From a virus: a DNA stretch of 64,000 nucleotides. The notes beneath the pieces were generated by a model that ran no database searches, was not told the origin of the DNA, and was given only the letters and a program-made list of their open reading frames with translations. Shown here piece after piece: positions 40,652 to 48,653 of the stretch; position 1 is the first letter of the stretch; every line of letters begins with the position of its first letter. A program made the position numbers and the translations under genes. The stretch lies in IMG/VR virus record IMGVR_UViG_3300023276_001086, positions 62,001-126,000 of that record, one strand, 5' to 3'.

Positions 40652-41657
40652 CCTCACTTCCCTTCAATAGCGTCGTATCGCCGATGCGACCAGCTAGGTG
40701 CCAGTCCTTCGCAATCTTACGCTGGATATCCTCTTCCTTGATTGCCTCAAATCTTTGGCGCTTGACCTGGTTACCGTCGGCGTCAACTACTCTGAGAAAC
40801 TCCTTGTCTACGAGCGCGTTATCCAGGAGCGCCTTGACGTGGGGTAACCAAGCGGGTGTACCGTACTCGGCACCCTTGGGCACCTGAAGCGTGGTCAGCT
40901 TGACCGGGTCGAGAAGAACCGGCCCCTTCTCGGTGTTGTAGGTGAAGACGTTGCCGTAGAGAAGCAGGTGTCGGTGTGCGGTATCCTGCATCTCGGGTGG
41001 CAAATCCTCGATGCGGTTGATCGTTTCCATCAGCTCTCCCCTCTTCGCACGATAGGACAGCAGCTCTCGCTCGTACTCCTCAAAACGCTTCGGCGAGATC
41101 GAGAAGAAGGGGACCTCGTCTTGCGGAGCACGAATCACCCGCGCAGTGAGCCGACCTCGCATGTTGATCGCCATGGCCCGGCTTTCGGGCTCGATCTCCT
41201 CGATCGTGACAAGAGCGTCACGATTGACCAACGCCACATCACTCTTCACCACCCTAGACGGCGGGATGATGTTTCTGCTGAACGCTACCTCACGAAGATG
41301 ATCCCTGATGTACGAACCGCCGAAAGCCGCGGTCGCCGCTCTCCCCTCGGGCGAGTCAAGTTTGTCCAGGAACAGGCCATTGAACACATCACGAGGAACA
41401 CGCTGCTCCTCCAACTTGCGCAGCTTGCGCAGCACCTTCTGGCGGTGCTTCTTCTCTCCAGTCTCTACTACGTACCAGGGCTCGCCCTCGGGCTCCCAAG
41501 CGAGGAAGTGGCGGTCGAACACCTCATCCTCGTCGAACCAATCGGCCCAGTTCGCTGTCCTCAGCTGATCAAACCTGTTGTTGTACTCCTCGCCGGGAAT
41601 CAGACCGTAATCGTCCGACCCATCACCCTCACCATCCTCGAACCAACTTACCCTCAC
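40572..41657 (-). CDS. Unknown protein (361 aa)
   Basis: 361 aa. N-terminal half acidic and Trp-rich (NWADWFDEDEVFDRHFLAWE), central part with FGGSYIRDHLREVAFSRNII and basic helices, C-terminal part helical, ending in a Glu/Ala/Gly-rich tail. The SSB-like gene follows with ATGA overlap at the other end, so it is likely replication-linked, but I recognise no domain. Confidence 0.65.
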   Translation of the reverse strand: MRVSWFEDGEGDGSDDYGLIPGEEYNNRFDQLRTANWADWFDEDEVFDRHFLAWEPEGEPWYVVETGEKKHRQKVLRKLRKLEEQRVPRDVFNGLFLDKLDSPEGRAATAAFGGSYIRDHLREVAFSRNIIPPSRVVKSDVALVNRDALVTIEEIEPESRAMAINMRGRLTARVIRAPQDEVPFFSISPKRFEEYERELLSYRAKRGELMETINRIEDLPPEMQDTAHRHLLLYGNVFTYNTEKGPVLLDPVKLTTLQVPKGAEYGTPAWLPHVKALLDNALVDKEFLRVVDADGNQVKRQRFEAIKEEDIQRKIAKDWHLAGRIGDTTLLKGSEDGQKEAEGALREGGASASGQETPDPA

Positions 41658-41977
41658 CCCCTTCTCCGTTTGGGGCCGGTCACGAGCTCGAGCTCACGTG
41701 CGGCAATCTCGATCTGAGGACCGTTGCCCGTCTTGCGACTCGAAATCCTCCCACTTATCTTGATCAGCGCCCCCGTGCGTACATTCGACCTGACAAACTC
41801 GAGGTCCGACGTGACAATGGTGTGCCAGTCGTGCGTTGAGATGATCTCACCCTCGAGAGTGTTGAGTCGGTCACTGGTCATGATGTCAAATCGCGCCGGC
41901 CCGTCTCCATCGGGGAGCTTGATGTAATCCCCTACGAACCCGCACAAACGCACACTGTTTTCCGTCCGTTTTGTCAC
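41654..41977 (-). CDS. Single-stranded DNA-binding-like OB-fold protein (107 aa)
   Basis: 107 aa. NSVRLCGFVGDYIKLP, then EGEIISTHDWHTIVTSDLEF, then GALIKISGRISSRK and PQIEIAARELELV follow the order of SSB strands: N-terminal strand with a Gly turn, the WHxIV strand and the IxGRxxSR strand. Shorter than E. coli SSB and without its acidic tail. Coupled to the DnaQ-like exonuclease by four bases. Confidence 0.7.
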   Translation of the reverse strand: MTKRTENSVRLCGFVGDYIKLPDGDGPARFDIMTSDRLNTLEGEIISTHDWHTIVTSDLEFVRSNVRTGALIKISGRISSRKTGNGPQIEIAARELELVTGPKRRRG

Positions 41978-43173
41978 CCATCCTCCTTGGCGGGAGCCCC
42001 GCCATGCCCGTTCTCACAGGTCACCCCGCCAGGGCTCTCATACTGTGGTTTTCCGCACACTGAGCAGTTTGTGCCAGTCAACCGCATTCCATCGATCTTG
42101 TTGTCGAATGTGCGCTTGACACGCTCCCGAAGCTCATGGCCCCAAGCCATCCAGTCGCTAATCTCCTCGAGCAGAGCATCCCTAACCTCCGTCCGACCCC
42201 CCGCAGCGCCCCTCTCTAGCATTTCGCACTCGTTACAGACGTACTTCTCGTCGATTGGCACGTCCCGAGCTCGTGTAGCCAGACCCTCGGTCCCGCAAAC
42301 CGTGCAATCCTCGTAATGCCAGAGCGGCTTCATCTTCTTCGTCTTCTTCGCCCCCTTTGGTGCCTCCTTCTTCGGGCGGACGGGGAAAACGCCCCTCAAA
42401 CCCGCCCGAACCAGACCCTTTGCCTCTTCTGAGAACTTCCCGTTCAGTATCCACTGAGCATAGCCAATGTTCTTGGTACAGAGAGTCTGGAGTGTCATCC
42501 CGGCGTGCTTGCCAAAATCGATCACAGCGTCCCCACTCTCGTTCCAACAGAACCTTCCGCCCAAGTCGACCTTGTTCAGCACAACCAGGTCGTGCATATC
42601 GCCCAAGCAGCTGATCGGGTTACCCTCAGTGCAGCGGTACCGCTCAACCTGCGCCTCGAGGATGGCCGTAGTAGCCATGGTGTCGGCGAAGGCATCGTGC
42701 GCGTCGTCTCCGAGCTCTTCCTCGCAGTAATGGCGGAAGGCGTCGGTCAATTTCTTGCCCTTTACGCCCTTTTCGAGCTTCCGAAACACCGCAAAGGCGT
42801 CAAAGACCCGCACAGAGCTCACATTCAGCGCCCGCCCGCACCGCTGAAGCTCAGCCTCCAGCAGTGGGATGTCGAAAGTGATGATGTTGTAGCCCGCCAG
42901 GTCGCAGCCGTCGAAGAAGAGGACAACGGCGTCCGCCACACCCTTGAAGGTCTTGCAATTCCGCACATCCTTGTCGTAGATGCCGTGAACTCGGGATGCG
43001 CCTTGCGGGATAGGGACCGTGGGGTTGATGTCCAACACCAACCGGCCCAATTCCACGAAATTCTCGTCGATTTTCACCGCAGCGAGCTGAACGATGCGGT
43101 CTTTCTTGACGTTGACCCCGGTTGTCTCGAGGTCGAACACTACGGTTTCAGGCATGATTACCTTCTTCATCAT
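41974..43173 (-). CDS. DnaQ-like 3'-5' exonuclease with C-terminal zinc domain
   Basis: 399 aa. DLETTG (D14, E16), YNIITFD at about 94-100 and HDAFADT near 158-164 are Exo I-III of the DEDDh family. The region around 215-250 (DFGKHAGMTLQTL, then YAQWILNGKFSEEAKG) resembles the C-terminal add-on of bacterial exodeoxyribonuclease X-like proteins. After a Lys/Pro linker, Cys pairs CTVC, CNEC and CSVC form zinc sites. Proofreading, repair or host DNA degradation. Confidence 0.88.
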   Translation of the reverse strand: MMKKVIMPETVVFDLETTGVNVKKDRIVQLAAVKIDENFVELGRLVLDINPTVPIPQGASRVHGIYDKDVRNCKTFKGVADAVVLFFDGCDLAGYNIITFDIPLLEAELQRCGRALNVSSVRVFDAFAVFRKLEKGVKGKKLTDAFRHYCEEELGDDAHDAFADTMATTAILEAQVERYRCTEGNPISCLGDMHDLVVLNKVDLGGRFCWNESGDAVIDFGKHAGMTLQTLCTKNIGYAQWILNGKFSEEAKGLVRAGLRGVFPVRPKKEAPKGAKKTKKMKPLWHYEDCTVCGTEGLATRARDVPIDEKYVCNECEMLERGAAGGRTEVRDALLEEISDWMAWGHELRERVKRTFDNKIDGMRLTGTNCSVCGKPQYESPGGVTCENGHGGAPAKEDG

Positions 43174-43528
43174 CCTCCCGGTAGAGCTCGAGCTTTTTCA
43201 CCGCCTCAGTGTTGACCATTGCCAGCCCCGGAACAATGCGGATGGGCACGAAGTCGGGCTCCTCACGGAGATGCTCCAGGTCGATGACCTTGACCTCATT
43301 GTCGCCAACGATGGTCGCCGTGCCCTTGGGCTCGAAACGCACAGTCGGGCAACCGTCGTCCACACCCTCAACCACGCCCAGATCTCCCTCTTCAGCGTGG
43401 ATGTAGTCTGAGTTGGGGAACTTGGCATCGAGTCGGCCGCCAAGCCCGCCCTCAGTGATACGCGTAACCGCCATGACCTTCTGCCCCACTTCCCACTCAA
43501 CTCTCGGTATCGCAGTCTTCTCTGTCAT
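43148..43528 (-). CDS. Small beta-barrel-like protein (126 aa)
   Basis: Start ATG 43528, with GGAGGG upstream. VEWEVGQKVMAVTRITEGG, EEGDLGVVEGVDDGCPTVRF and EVKVIDLEHLREEPDF suggest a small barrel like the NifZ/SH3-like fold. Overlaps the exonuclease gene. Function unknown. Confidence 0.65.
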   Translation of the reverse strand: MTEKTAIPRVEWEVGQKVMAVTRITEGGLGGRLDAKFPNSDYIHAEEGDLGVVEGVDDGCPTVRFEPKGTATIVGDNEVKVIDLEHLREEPDFVPIRIVPGLAMVNTEAVKKLELYREDDEEGNHA

Positions 43529-43556
43529 GTTCCCTCCGCGAACTACCAAAGGACCT

Positions 43557-43829
43557 TCACTCTTCGTCATCTACCTCCCCTTCCCAGCGATCCTCTGTAG
43601 TCATACTGCTGATCGACTCTCTGCGAAATGTGACCTCCACCTCGTGCCGCATTGCCCTACCGCCAAGTTGAAACGCAGACACGACGGCTCTCTTCATCTC
43701 TGGTGTGAACTGCTTTCTGGGGATATCCCAGATATTGTAGTGTTTCCCATCAGGCATCTTCACCCACAACGCCACCTTGCCTTCGCGTATTGTTGTGTAG
43801 AATTTGGGCTTGTAATCTACCCTTTCCAC
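43557..43829 (-). CDS. Small protein (90 aa), unknown
   Basis: GTG start at 43829 with GGAGGGG nine bases upstream. VDYKPKFYTTIREGKVALWV, HYNIWDIPRKQFTPEMKRAV and a C-terminal strand-helix. A common look for phage accessory proteins; no family. Confidence 0.65.
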   Translation of the reverse strand: MERVDYKPKFYTTIREGKVALWVKMPDGKHYNIWDIPRKQFTPEMKRAVVSAFQLGGRAMRHEVEVTFRRESISSMTTEDRWEGEVDDEE

Positions 43830-43842
43830 TAGATCACCCCTC

Positions 43843-44235
43843 CTACAGGATGGTCCCGTGCCCCTCGCACTCGAGGCAACTCGGATCAATGGGACCGCCG
43901 CACTCACCCGGCGCAGTCTCGTTGCCCCACTCGTCGATGCCTCCCTCGGGGTTGCACTTCTCACACCCGTGAGTCTGATCCCAGGTGTGGCAGCCCTCCT
44001 TGTCGGCGTGCTCAACGGCCTCGTTCGCAGCCTCCTCGGTGAAGGGAAAGGGCAGGCGGTGTACAGCATGCTCCCAGTCAGATCCCTCACAATACCCGGC
44101 AACCCAGAATCCCTTCTCGTCGACCCCCGCCGAGACACCACAGCTGGTGTCCTTGTAGAGCCGCTTGGCGATTGACGCCTCCGTGTCGTGGTAGGCGCTG
44201 AAATGGGCTGCCAGATCCTCGATGTTCTTGATCAT
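43843..44235 (-). CDS. Zinc-binding protein (130 aa)
   Basis: 130 aa. Helical N-terminus (DLAAHFSAYHDTEASIAKRL), beta region, and a C-terminal cluster GCEKC, ECGG, SCLECEG with three CxxC-type pairs. Overlaps the preceding gene by ATGA. Unknown role. Confidence 0.7.
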   Translation of the reverse strand: MIKNIEDLAAHFSAYHDTEASIAKRLYKDTSCGVSAGVDEKGFWVAGYCEGSDWEHAVHRLPFPFTEEAANEAVEHADKEGCHTWDQTHGCEKCNPEGGIDEWGNETAPGECGGPIDPSCLECEGHGTIL

Positions 44236-44420
44236 GTCCCCTTACCGTCTGCGAGACCATCCTCGTAGCCAGCCTCACGGCCCTTTTCCTCAGCTGCCTC
44301 AACGCAGCCTTCGCAGCTGTCAACCTGGAGCTCCCACATTCTACCGCTACCCGTCAGGTAGTATGTGAGCTCCTTCCCGCAGTCATCACAGATGACCCTG
44401 ATCTCAATAGGACTAGGCAA
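44232..44420 (-). CDS. Small zinc-ribbon protein (62 aa)
   Basis: TTG start at 44420 with AAGGAGAGG immediately upstream inside the sigma-fusion gene. CDDC (11-14) and CEGC (36-39) form a zinc ribbon; the tail is acidic. Coupled to both neighbours. Confidence 0.6.
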   Translation of the reverse strand: MPSPIEIRVICDDCGKELTYYLTGSGRMWELQVDSCEGCVEAAEEKGREAGYEDGLADGKGT

Positions 44421-45729
44421 TTTCCTCTCCTTCCTGTTTATTGAGCGCACCACGCGAATCAGGGTCCTGGGGAGGTTCAACTGCTGTCACCTTCCCGAAC
44501 TCCTGATAATCCACATCCAGCTTCCGCAAAGCCGCCGCCTCAACTTGATGCGGAACACGGGACGGGCACTCACTGTTGAAAACCTCTTCTCTCCAATCCA
44601 GCCCCTCGCTATGAAGATCGAGGAGGTACCGGAGCCAGTGCAGTATGGGGCTCTCCGTGCGCCTACTCAGTGAGCTGGCCCCGAATGTCATCGAGAGCCA
44701 CTCAGTCCCGTAAACACCGAGATTCTTCGCTCGAGATTTCAGCTCTGCGGCCGCCGTCCCCCGTTCCGACACAGGGGGCGGCTTTAGCAACCGGCTAGGC
44801 TCCGCCCTCGGCCTCGACCTTACCACTGGTACGGCCTCGTAATAACTGTCCACCAAACCATGGATCAGTTCGCCCTTGTCGCAGTCAGGTCGACCGCGGA
44901 ACCACCGGCACTCCTCCTCGTGAGGATCCTCCAGCATGTTCTTCTCTCGAAACTGGTGCCCGCAGTAGTAGGCAGGGACTATGTAGGTGTTGGTGATATC
45001 GCGAGTACAGTAGCTTGTGTACCTCCCCCGTTCCTGCTTCTCCACAAGGGAAAACTGAGCAGCCAGGCTACTACACAGACTGCATGCTCGCACCTTAGCC
45101 GGCCGAGTCCGACTGCTGTAGTGGGGGGCGTGCTCGACGAAATCCTCCTTCTTGCGCGTGCGCTCATATATCTTGACCATCGCCCTACGCTCGAGCTGCC
45201 TCACGCGTTCTTTACTCTTGTGGATGAGCTCACCGACCTCCTTCAGACCCAGAGGCCTCCTGCCTAACCCGAATCTGTGCTCGATTATCAGCCTCTCCTG
45301 GTCAGTCAGCGACGGCAGTACGGCCATGACGGAGTCCGTCAGCTCCTTGATCTCGTATTCCTCCTCTGGTGTTGCTGGCGGAAGGGCAGTGACCTCATCA
45401 CTCCGAAGGAAGCTCTTGAGCTTGTCCGCGCTTAGCTCTTTGACGGCTGATTTCTCCTTGCCCACCGCATCCACGACGCTGGGCGGGAACAACTCCCAGA
45501 TGTCCACCTTGAAGAACTCTGCCAGCTTCAGGGCACTGCTCTTCCAGGCGAGCTTGGCTGTCAGCGGGCTCGCTTTCATCGTCTCGTAGTGCCCCACCGT
45601 CTGGACGGGCACACCCGCTGCCCTATCCAGCTCCTTCTGGTGCAGCCCCAGCGCTTTCCTCCTCTTCTTCAGCTTGTTGTTCCGGATAGATACAGTGACC
45701 TCAAACTCGGGGATGTACTCAGACGTCAT
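44413..45729 (-). CDS. XRE helix-turn-helix / sigma-70 region 4 fusion protein with Cys-rich tail
   Basis: 438 aa. Residues 15-75 (RNNKLKKRRKALGLHQKELD, then AAGVPVQTVGHYETMKAS) are a Cro/CI-type HTH. Residues 130-195 (VLPSLTDQERLIIEHRFGLG, RPLGLKEVGELIHKSKERVR) are a clear sigma-70 region 4, the -35-binding HTH, but no region 2 is present. The C-terminal half has eight or more Cys. No such fusion is familiar to me. It could remodel host polymerase at -35 elements or anchor to a second DNA site. Overlaps its neighbours. Confidence 0.75.
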   Translation of the reverse strand: MTSEYIPEFEVTVSIRNNKLKKRRKALGLHQKELDRAAGVPVQTVGHYETMKASPLTAKLAWKSSALKLAEFFKVDIWELFPPSVVDAVGKEKSAVKELSADKLKSFLRSDEVTALPPATPEEEYEIKELTDSVMAVLPSLTDQERLIIEHRFGLGRRPLGLKEVGELIHKSKERVRQLERRAMVKIYERTRKKEDFVEHAPHYSSRTRPAKVRACSLCSSLAAQFSLVEKQERGRYTSYCTRDITNTYIVPAYYCGHQFREKNMLEDPHEEECRWFRGRPDCDKGELIHGLVDSYYEAVPVVRSRPRAEPSRLLKPPPVSERGTAAAELKSRAKNLGVYGTEWLSMTFGASSLSRRTESPILHWLRYLLDLHSEGLDWREEVFNSECPSRVPHQVEAAALRKLDVDYQEFGKVTAVEPPQDPDSRGALNKQEGEEIA

Positions 45730-46372
45730 CTTTGATTCCCATCAAGCAACCCCGCACATCGAACTCACCCAGTATGTTCTTCCGCACCAACAGCAGTACT
45801 GACGGCACGAAGAACGTCTGAGTGATCTCCCCGGTTTCCGGGTTCGTGAAGGTCTCTGTCTCGCCCGGCCCGAGCAGGAAGAAGAAGCCGAGCTTACGGA
45901 AGACGAAGTAGTACTGGGGGTTGATGAGAGCCACGTAAGGCTCGTCCATGTTCTCGCGGGTCAGCTCGTAGGTGTTGTCGGTGACCCACGTCACGGGGGT
46001 GTGGGCAACAAGAAGAGCTTGATCACCCTCACCCGCCACGATGGCCACGTCATCTGCCAAAGCATAGGGCTTGCCGTAGTACATATCCCGGATGTGGGCT
46101 TTCACGTCGGTGTCACTGGCGTAGCTCTGCTCGAGGTCGGCGAGGATGTTGTTCCTGGACTCCTTCCAGTCGATCTTCCCGTTCTTCGCCTTCTTCTCAG
46201 CGGCCTTACGGATGATGGACAGATCTGGCGAGCCCGAGAAGATGGCCCAGTGTCCATTGCTGGCAGATCCGCACGTGCCATTGAGGCACCGAGCATCTTT
46301 TTCTGTCCCGAACAGCGCCGTGGGCAAGCTCACACTTACACCCTGGATCTTCAGATCATTTCTCTCGCTCAT
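45719..46372 (-). CDS. Unknown protein (217 aa)
   Basis: 217 aa. NDLKIQGVSVSLPTALFG and AIFSGSPDLSIIRKAAEKKA lead into a beta-rich C-terminal half (YYFVFRKLGFFFLLGPGETE). That half parallels a segment of the 224-aa protein at 46677-47351 (LPDLGFFFVIG), a possible distant relation. Function unknown. Confidence 0.65.
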   Translation of the reverse strand: MSERNDLKIQGVSVSLPTALFGTEKDARCLNGTCGSASNGHWAIFSGSPDLSIIRKAAEKKAKNGKIDWKESRNNILADLEQSYASDTDVKAHIRDMYYGKPYALADDVAIVAGEGDQALLVAHTPVTWVTDNTYELTRENMDEPYVALINPQYYFVFRKLGFFFLLGPGETETFTNPETGEITQTFFVPSVLLLVRKNILGEFDVRGCLMGIKDDV

Positions 46373-46373
46373 C

Positions 46374-46520
46374 TCACTCTCCCTCTCCCGTCACCATGTC
46401 CAATCGCACAGCTTCTCGTAACTTATCTATCGACTCATCGGAGTAGACTGCGAAACCGCGGCCCTCCAAGTACGCCTCGAGCTCCGCACGAGTCCACGAG
46501 CGCACAGGCTTCTCCTCCAT
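46374..46520 (-). CDS. Small helical protein (48 aa)
   Basis: ATG at 46520 shares TGATG with the prepilin-like gene. MEEKPVRSWTRAELEAYLEG then an amphipathic helix. Ends 2 bases before the next gene. Real by tiling, unknown by function. Confidence 0.55.
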   Translation of the reverse strand: MEEKPVRSWTRAELEAYLEGRGFAVYSDESIDKLREAVRLDMVTGEGE

Positions 46521-46684
46521 CACTCAACCTCCCCGCTCTGATTGTGGTTGTGCTCCTCGCAGTCGTGCCCGGCCCCGCAGTTGTAGATGAGTATCCCGCT
46601 CATCACCAATACGAGCAGGAAGACAGACGTGAGCAGTATCATGACCAGCAGTTCAATGAGGGTGAATCCCTTCTCACTACGCAT
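46520..46684 (-). CDS. Type IV prepilin-like small protein (54 aa)
   Basis: MRSEKGFTLIELLVMILLTS: a short basic leader ending in Gly, Phe at +1 and Glu at +5, followed by one hydrophobic helix (MILLTSVFLLVLVMSGILIY). This is exactly the class III signal cleaved by prepilin peptidase. The 20-residue rest is short, with Cys and a His/Glu/Asn tail, much shorter than real pilins. Coupled to its neighbours. It could block or enter the host pilus machinery. The upstream frame is shadow. Confidence 0.75.
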   Translation of the reverse strand: MRSEKGFTLIELLVMILLTSVFLLVLVMSGILIYNCGAGHDCEEHNHNQSGEVE

Positions 46685-47351
46685 CGTCTTCCCCCGTACC
46701 CATGAAGGACAAGAGCAGATGGACGTACTCACGCTCCTTCTCGGCGGTCCACGCATGAATCCGCACACTCGAGGAGCCGAACTCCTGGGTGGTGTTCTCG
46801 TTTCTGAACGCCTCCTCGGCGTCGCCATGCCAGCTGATGGCGCCCCCCTCTACGGGGCAGACCTCGATGGATGTGACCCTCCTCCGCATGCCTATCACGA
46901 AGAAGAAACCCAGGTCGGGGAGGTCAATCCGGTACCACGGGCGATTCACGTTTCCCGTGTACTCGTTGGGCACCGAGCGTATCGTGAATCGGACACGAGC
47001 AGCCGCGAAGCAGTTGAAGATCGTGTCCCGATCACCCAGGGACATGTAGCGGTCGAAGCAGCTGTTGTGGACATGCTCTCCGTAACGACGCCAGAGATAG
47101 TGGTCACGCCACGACTCGACCGCCATTTCCCACTTCTTCCCGCAGATCGAGCACTTCTCCTCACGAAGGTCGACCGTGAAGGTCTTGACCATGCAATCGT
47201 CGTCATCTTTCCATTGTATGACCAGCTGATCAAAGCCGTCGTAGCCAATGTTTCCATCCTCTGACAAAGGAGCACAGATGTTGTTCTTCGACGCGTTTTC
47301 GCCAAAGCCAAACGTCTGAACTGGTCCTGCCACAAACCACATCACACTCAC
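46677..47351 (-). CDS. Zinc-binding protein (224 aa), first in its operon
   Basis: 224 aa. CSICGKKW near 67 and further Cys/His, then a helical/beta C-terminal part (WYRIDLPDLGFFFVIGMRRR). Preceded by a promoter-like motif and hairpin. It could start at GTG 47351 or ATG 47342. Function unknown; partial resemblance to the 217-aa gene two genes downstream. Confidence 0.65.
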   Translation of the reverse strand: MSVMWFVAGPVQTFGFGENASKNNICAPLSEDGNIGYDGFDQLVIQWKDDDDCMVKTFTVDLREEKCSICGKKWEMAVESWRDHYLWRRYGEHVHNSCFDRYMSLGDRDTIFNCFAAARVRFTIRSVPNEYTGNVNRPWYRIDLPDLGFFFVIGMRRRVTSIEVCPVEGGAISWHGDAEEAFRNENTTQEFGSSSVRIHAWTAEKEREYVHLLLSFMGTGEDDA

Positions 47352-47367
47352 CTCTCCATCTAAGTCA

Positions 47368-47393
47368 TTCGCACATGCGTGAACCTTATACCC
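47368..47393 (-). promoter_or_regulatory. Candidate phage promoter (GGGTATAAGG) with 5' hairpin
   Basis: Minus-strand GGGTATAAGGTTCACG (47378-47393), whose end forms a hairpin core CGCA-TG-TGCG (47370-47379). 27 bases before the start of the 224-aa gene. Confidence 0.5.
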
Positions 47394-47414
47394 ACAGGCT
47401 CACCAACCTTGCTG

Positions 47415-47711
47415 TCAGCGACCGTACCCCCCGTTGGGGTCCTCCTCTTGGATGGCTCGGACGAGCTCGGCCTTCAACTTCCGAATGGTCTTCGCTGCGC
47501 AGCTTGTGCAGTACTTCAAGTCACCGCCGACATGGACCACATGCCCGGTCCCACTGTAGCCACAACCTGAGCACCATCCCGTCAGGTTGGGGTCCTTCCC
47601 CGCATTCGTGGCAATCGTATCGCTGAGAGTTTGCTCGAGGATGACGACCTTCACAGTCAACTTCGTGACCGCTTCCTCGAGTCGTTGAATACGGTCCAGA
47701 TTCTCCGTCAT
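47415..47711 (-). CDS. Zinc-ribbon protein (98 aa), paralogue of the 156-aa protein
   Basis: Coiled coil (LDRIQRLEEAVTKLTVKVVI) then GWCSGCGYSGTG and YCTSCAAKTIRKLKAEL, giving two CxxC knuckles around a GxGxG turn. The same ribbon recurs in the 156-aa protein at 49413-49883, so the two share ancestry. Probably a regulator or adaptor. Confidence 0.7.
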   Translation of the reverse strand: MTENLDRIQRLEEAVTKLTVKVVILEQTLSDTIATNAGKDPNLTGWCSGCGYSGTGHVVHVGGDLKYCTSCAAKTIRKLKAELVRAIQEEDPNGGYGR

Positions 47712-47712
47712 C

Positions 47713-47940
47713 TCACCTCCCTTTCAAATTCGATGCCGAGCTCATACTCACCAAGCGCGGAACCCACTCATCCAGGTTCCTCTTGGCGTCCCGCATGTGC
47801 CTGATGCACACCGGGCAGTTGATGACCTCTGGAATGGCGGCAATGCTGTCCTTCCCCAATCTCCCATCGCTGAAACCGAGCCCGCACCAAGTACGAAGCC
47901 CCTCACTGAGAGGCCAGGGCACTACGGTTCCGTGAATCAT
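47713..47940 (-). CDS. Small CxxC protein (75 aa)
   Basis: CGLGFSDG..., then CPVC and an Arg/Leu-rich tail. Two or three Cys could form a half-knuckle. Unknown. Confidence 0.6.
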   Translation of the reverse strand: MIHGTVVPWPLSEGLRTWCGLGFSDGRLGKDSIAAIPEVINCPVCIRHMRDAKRNLDEWVPRLVSMSSASNLKGR

Positions 47941-47943
47941 CTC

Positions 47944-48141
47944 CTACTCCTCCTCCTCCTCCTCCTCCTCATCGTCGTGTTCCACCACAAGATGCTGCCC
48001 GCAACAGTGACTAGGGTGGAGATCGCAAACAAGATAGCCACAGCCGAAGCAGCGGTTCTCTTCTGTGAGCCCCTTCGTGCTACAGAGGGCGCAGTTGCCA
48101 TCATCCTTGCCTGGGTTCTTCACCTCCTCCAGGTACTCCAT
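47944..48141 (-). CDS. Small metal-binding protein with poly-Glu tail (65 aa)
   Basis: ATG 48141 overlaps the stop of the membrane gene (TGATG). CALC, then CFGCGYLVCDLHPSHCCGQH, is a Cys/His-rich double knuckle; the protein ends in Asp-Asp and eight Glu, encoded by an (CTC)8 run on the plus strand. Acidic tails on such small proteins often target basic partners. Confidence 0.65.
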   Translation of the reverse strand: MEYLEEVKNPGKDDGNCALCSTKGLTEENRCFGCGYLVCDLHPSHCCGQHLVVEHDDEEEEEEEE

Positions 48142-48269
48142 CACTCCCCTCTCAATCGAAATCCACGGCCCATGATGGGGGTGAACACCCACGTCTCATA
48201 GACCCTGAGCACTGCAATGATCACTGTTGCGGCAACCATGATGCTGGCAGCTACGATGTCGATCACCAT
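48141..48269 (-). CDS. Small membrane protein (42 aa), one of a paralogous pair
   Basis: MVIDIVAASIMVAATVIIAV then LRVYETWVFTPIMGRGFRLRGE: one hydrophobic helix followed by an amphipathic basic end. A second gene at 52712-52840 has the same length and the same PIMGRGFRLRGE ending. Both are coupled to neighbouring zinc proteins. Host-membrane takeover role inferred. Confidence 0.6.
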   Translation of the reverse strand: MVIDIVAASIMVAATVIIAVLRVYETWVFTPIMGRGFRLRGE

Positions 48270-48447
48270 CAGATCTCCTCCTCCGAGTGCAGGCGGGGCA
48301 ATAGTCCTTCATCACCCCGCCCGCACTTACTCTTGACCAGCCTATGGCCTTCAGCTCTCTTCGGATCGCTGGAGCCCGGACACCTGATCGTTGCACCCAC
48401 TCGGCGCACCCGTCACACCAGACGGTGATCTCTCGAGTGAGACTCAG
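48196..48447 (-). CDS. Zinc-ribbon protein with possible CTG start (83 aa)
   Basis: Reads LSLTREITVWCDGCAEWVQR, then AIRRELKAIGWSRVSAGGVM, then YCPACTRRRR: the common CDGC...W...YCPAC phage ribbon. No ATG, GTG or TTG lies at the right end; a CTG at 48447 follows GAGGA. The C-terminal 20 residues over the membrane gene are likely non-conserved. Real ribbon, uncertain start. Confidence 0.45.
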   Translation of the reverse strand: MSLTREITVWCDGCAEWVQRSGVRAPAIRRELKAIGWSRVSAGGVMKDYCPACTRRRRSDGDRHRSCQHHGCRNSDHCSAQGL

Positions 48448-48653
48448 GACTTCCTCACCTTGACCAAGGCACGACTCAGATCCATTAAAGCCCTTCTGAT
48501 CGCCCCCGTCTCCCTTGGGTAGTAGGCCAGGTACGGGTTTGACCCTCTGTCCTTCTTGTCTGCTTGGAGGCGAGCGTAGAGATCATTCACGGCCCTCTGG
48601 TATCGATCGATCTCTACCTGTATAGCGTCCAGATTCTTCGTTGTCACGCTCAC
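48444..48653 (-). CDS. Helical protein (69 aa)
   Basis: GTG at 48653 shares GTGA with the preceding stop. SVTTKNLDAIQVEIDRYQRA then a long amphipathic helix and basic end. Upstream in-frame sequence is shadow. Unknown. Confidence 0.6.
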   Translation of the reverse strand: MSVTTKNLDAIQVEIDRYQRAVNDLYARLQADKKDRGSNPYLAYYPRETGAIRRALMDLSRALVKVRKS

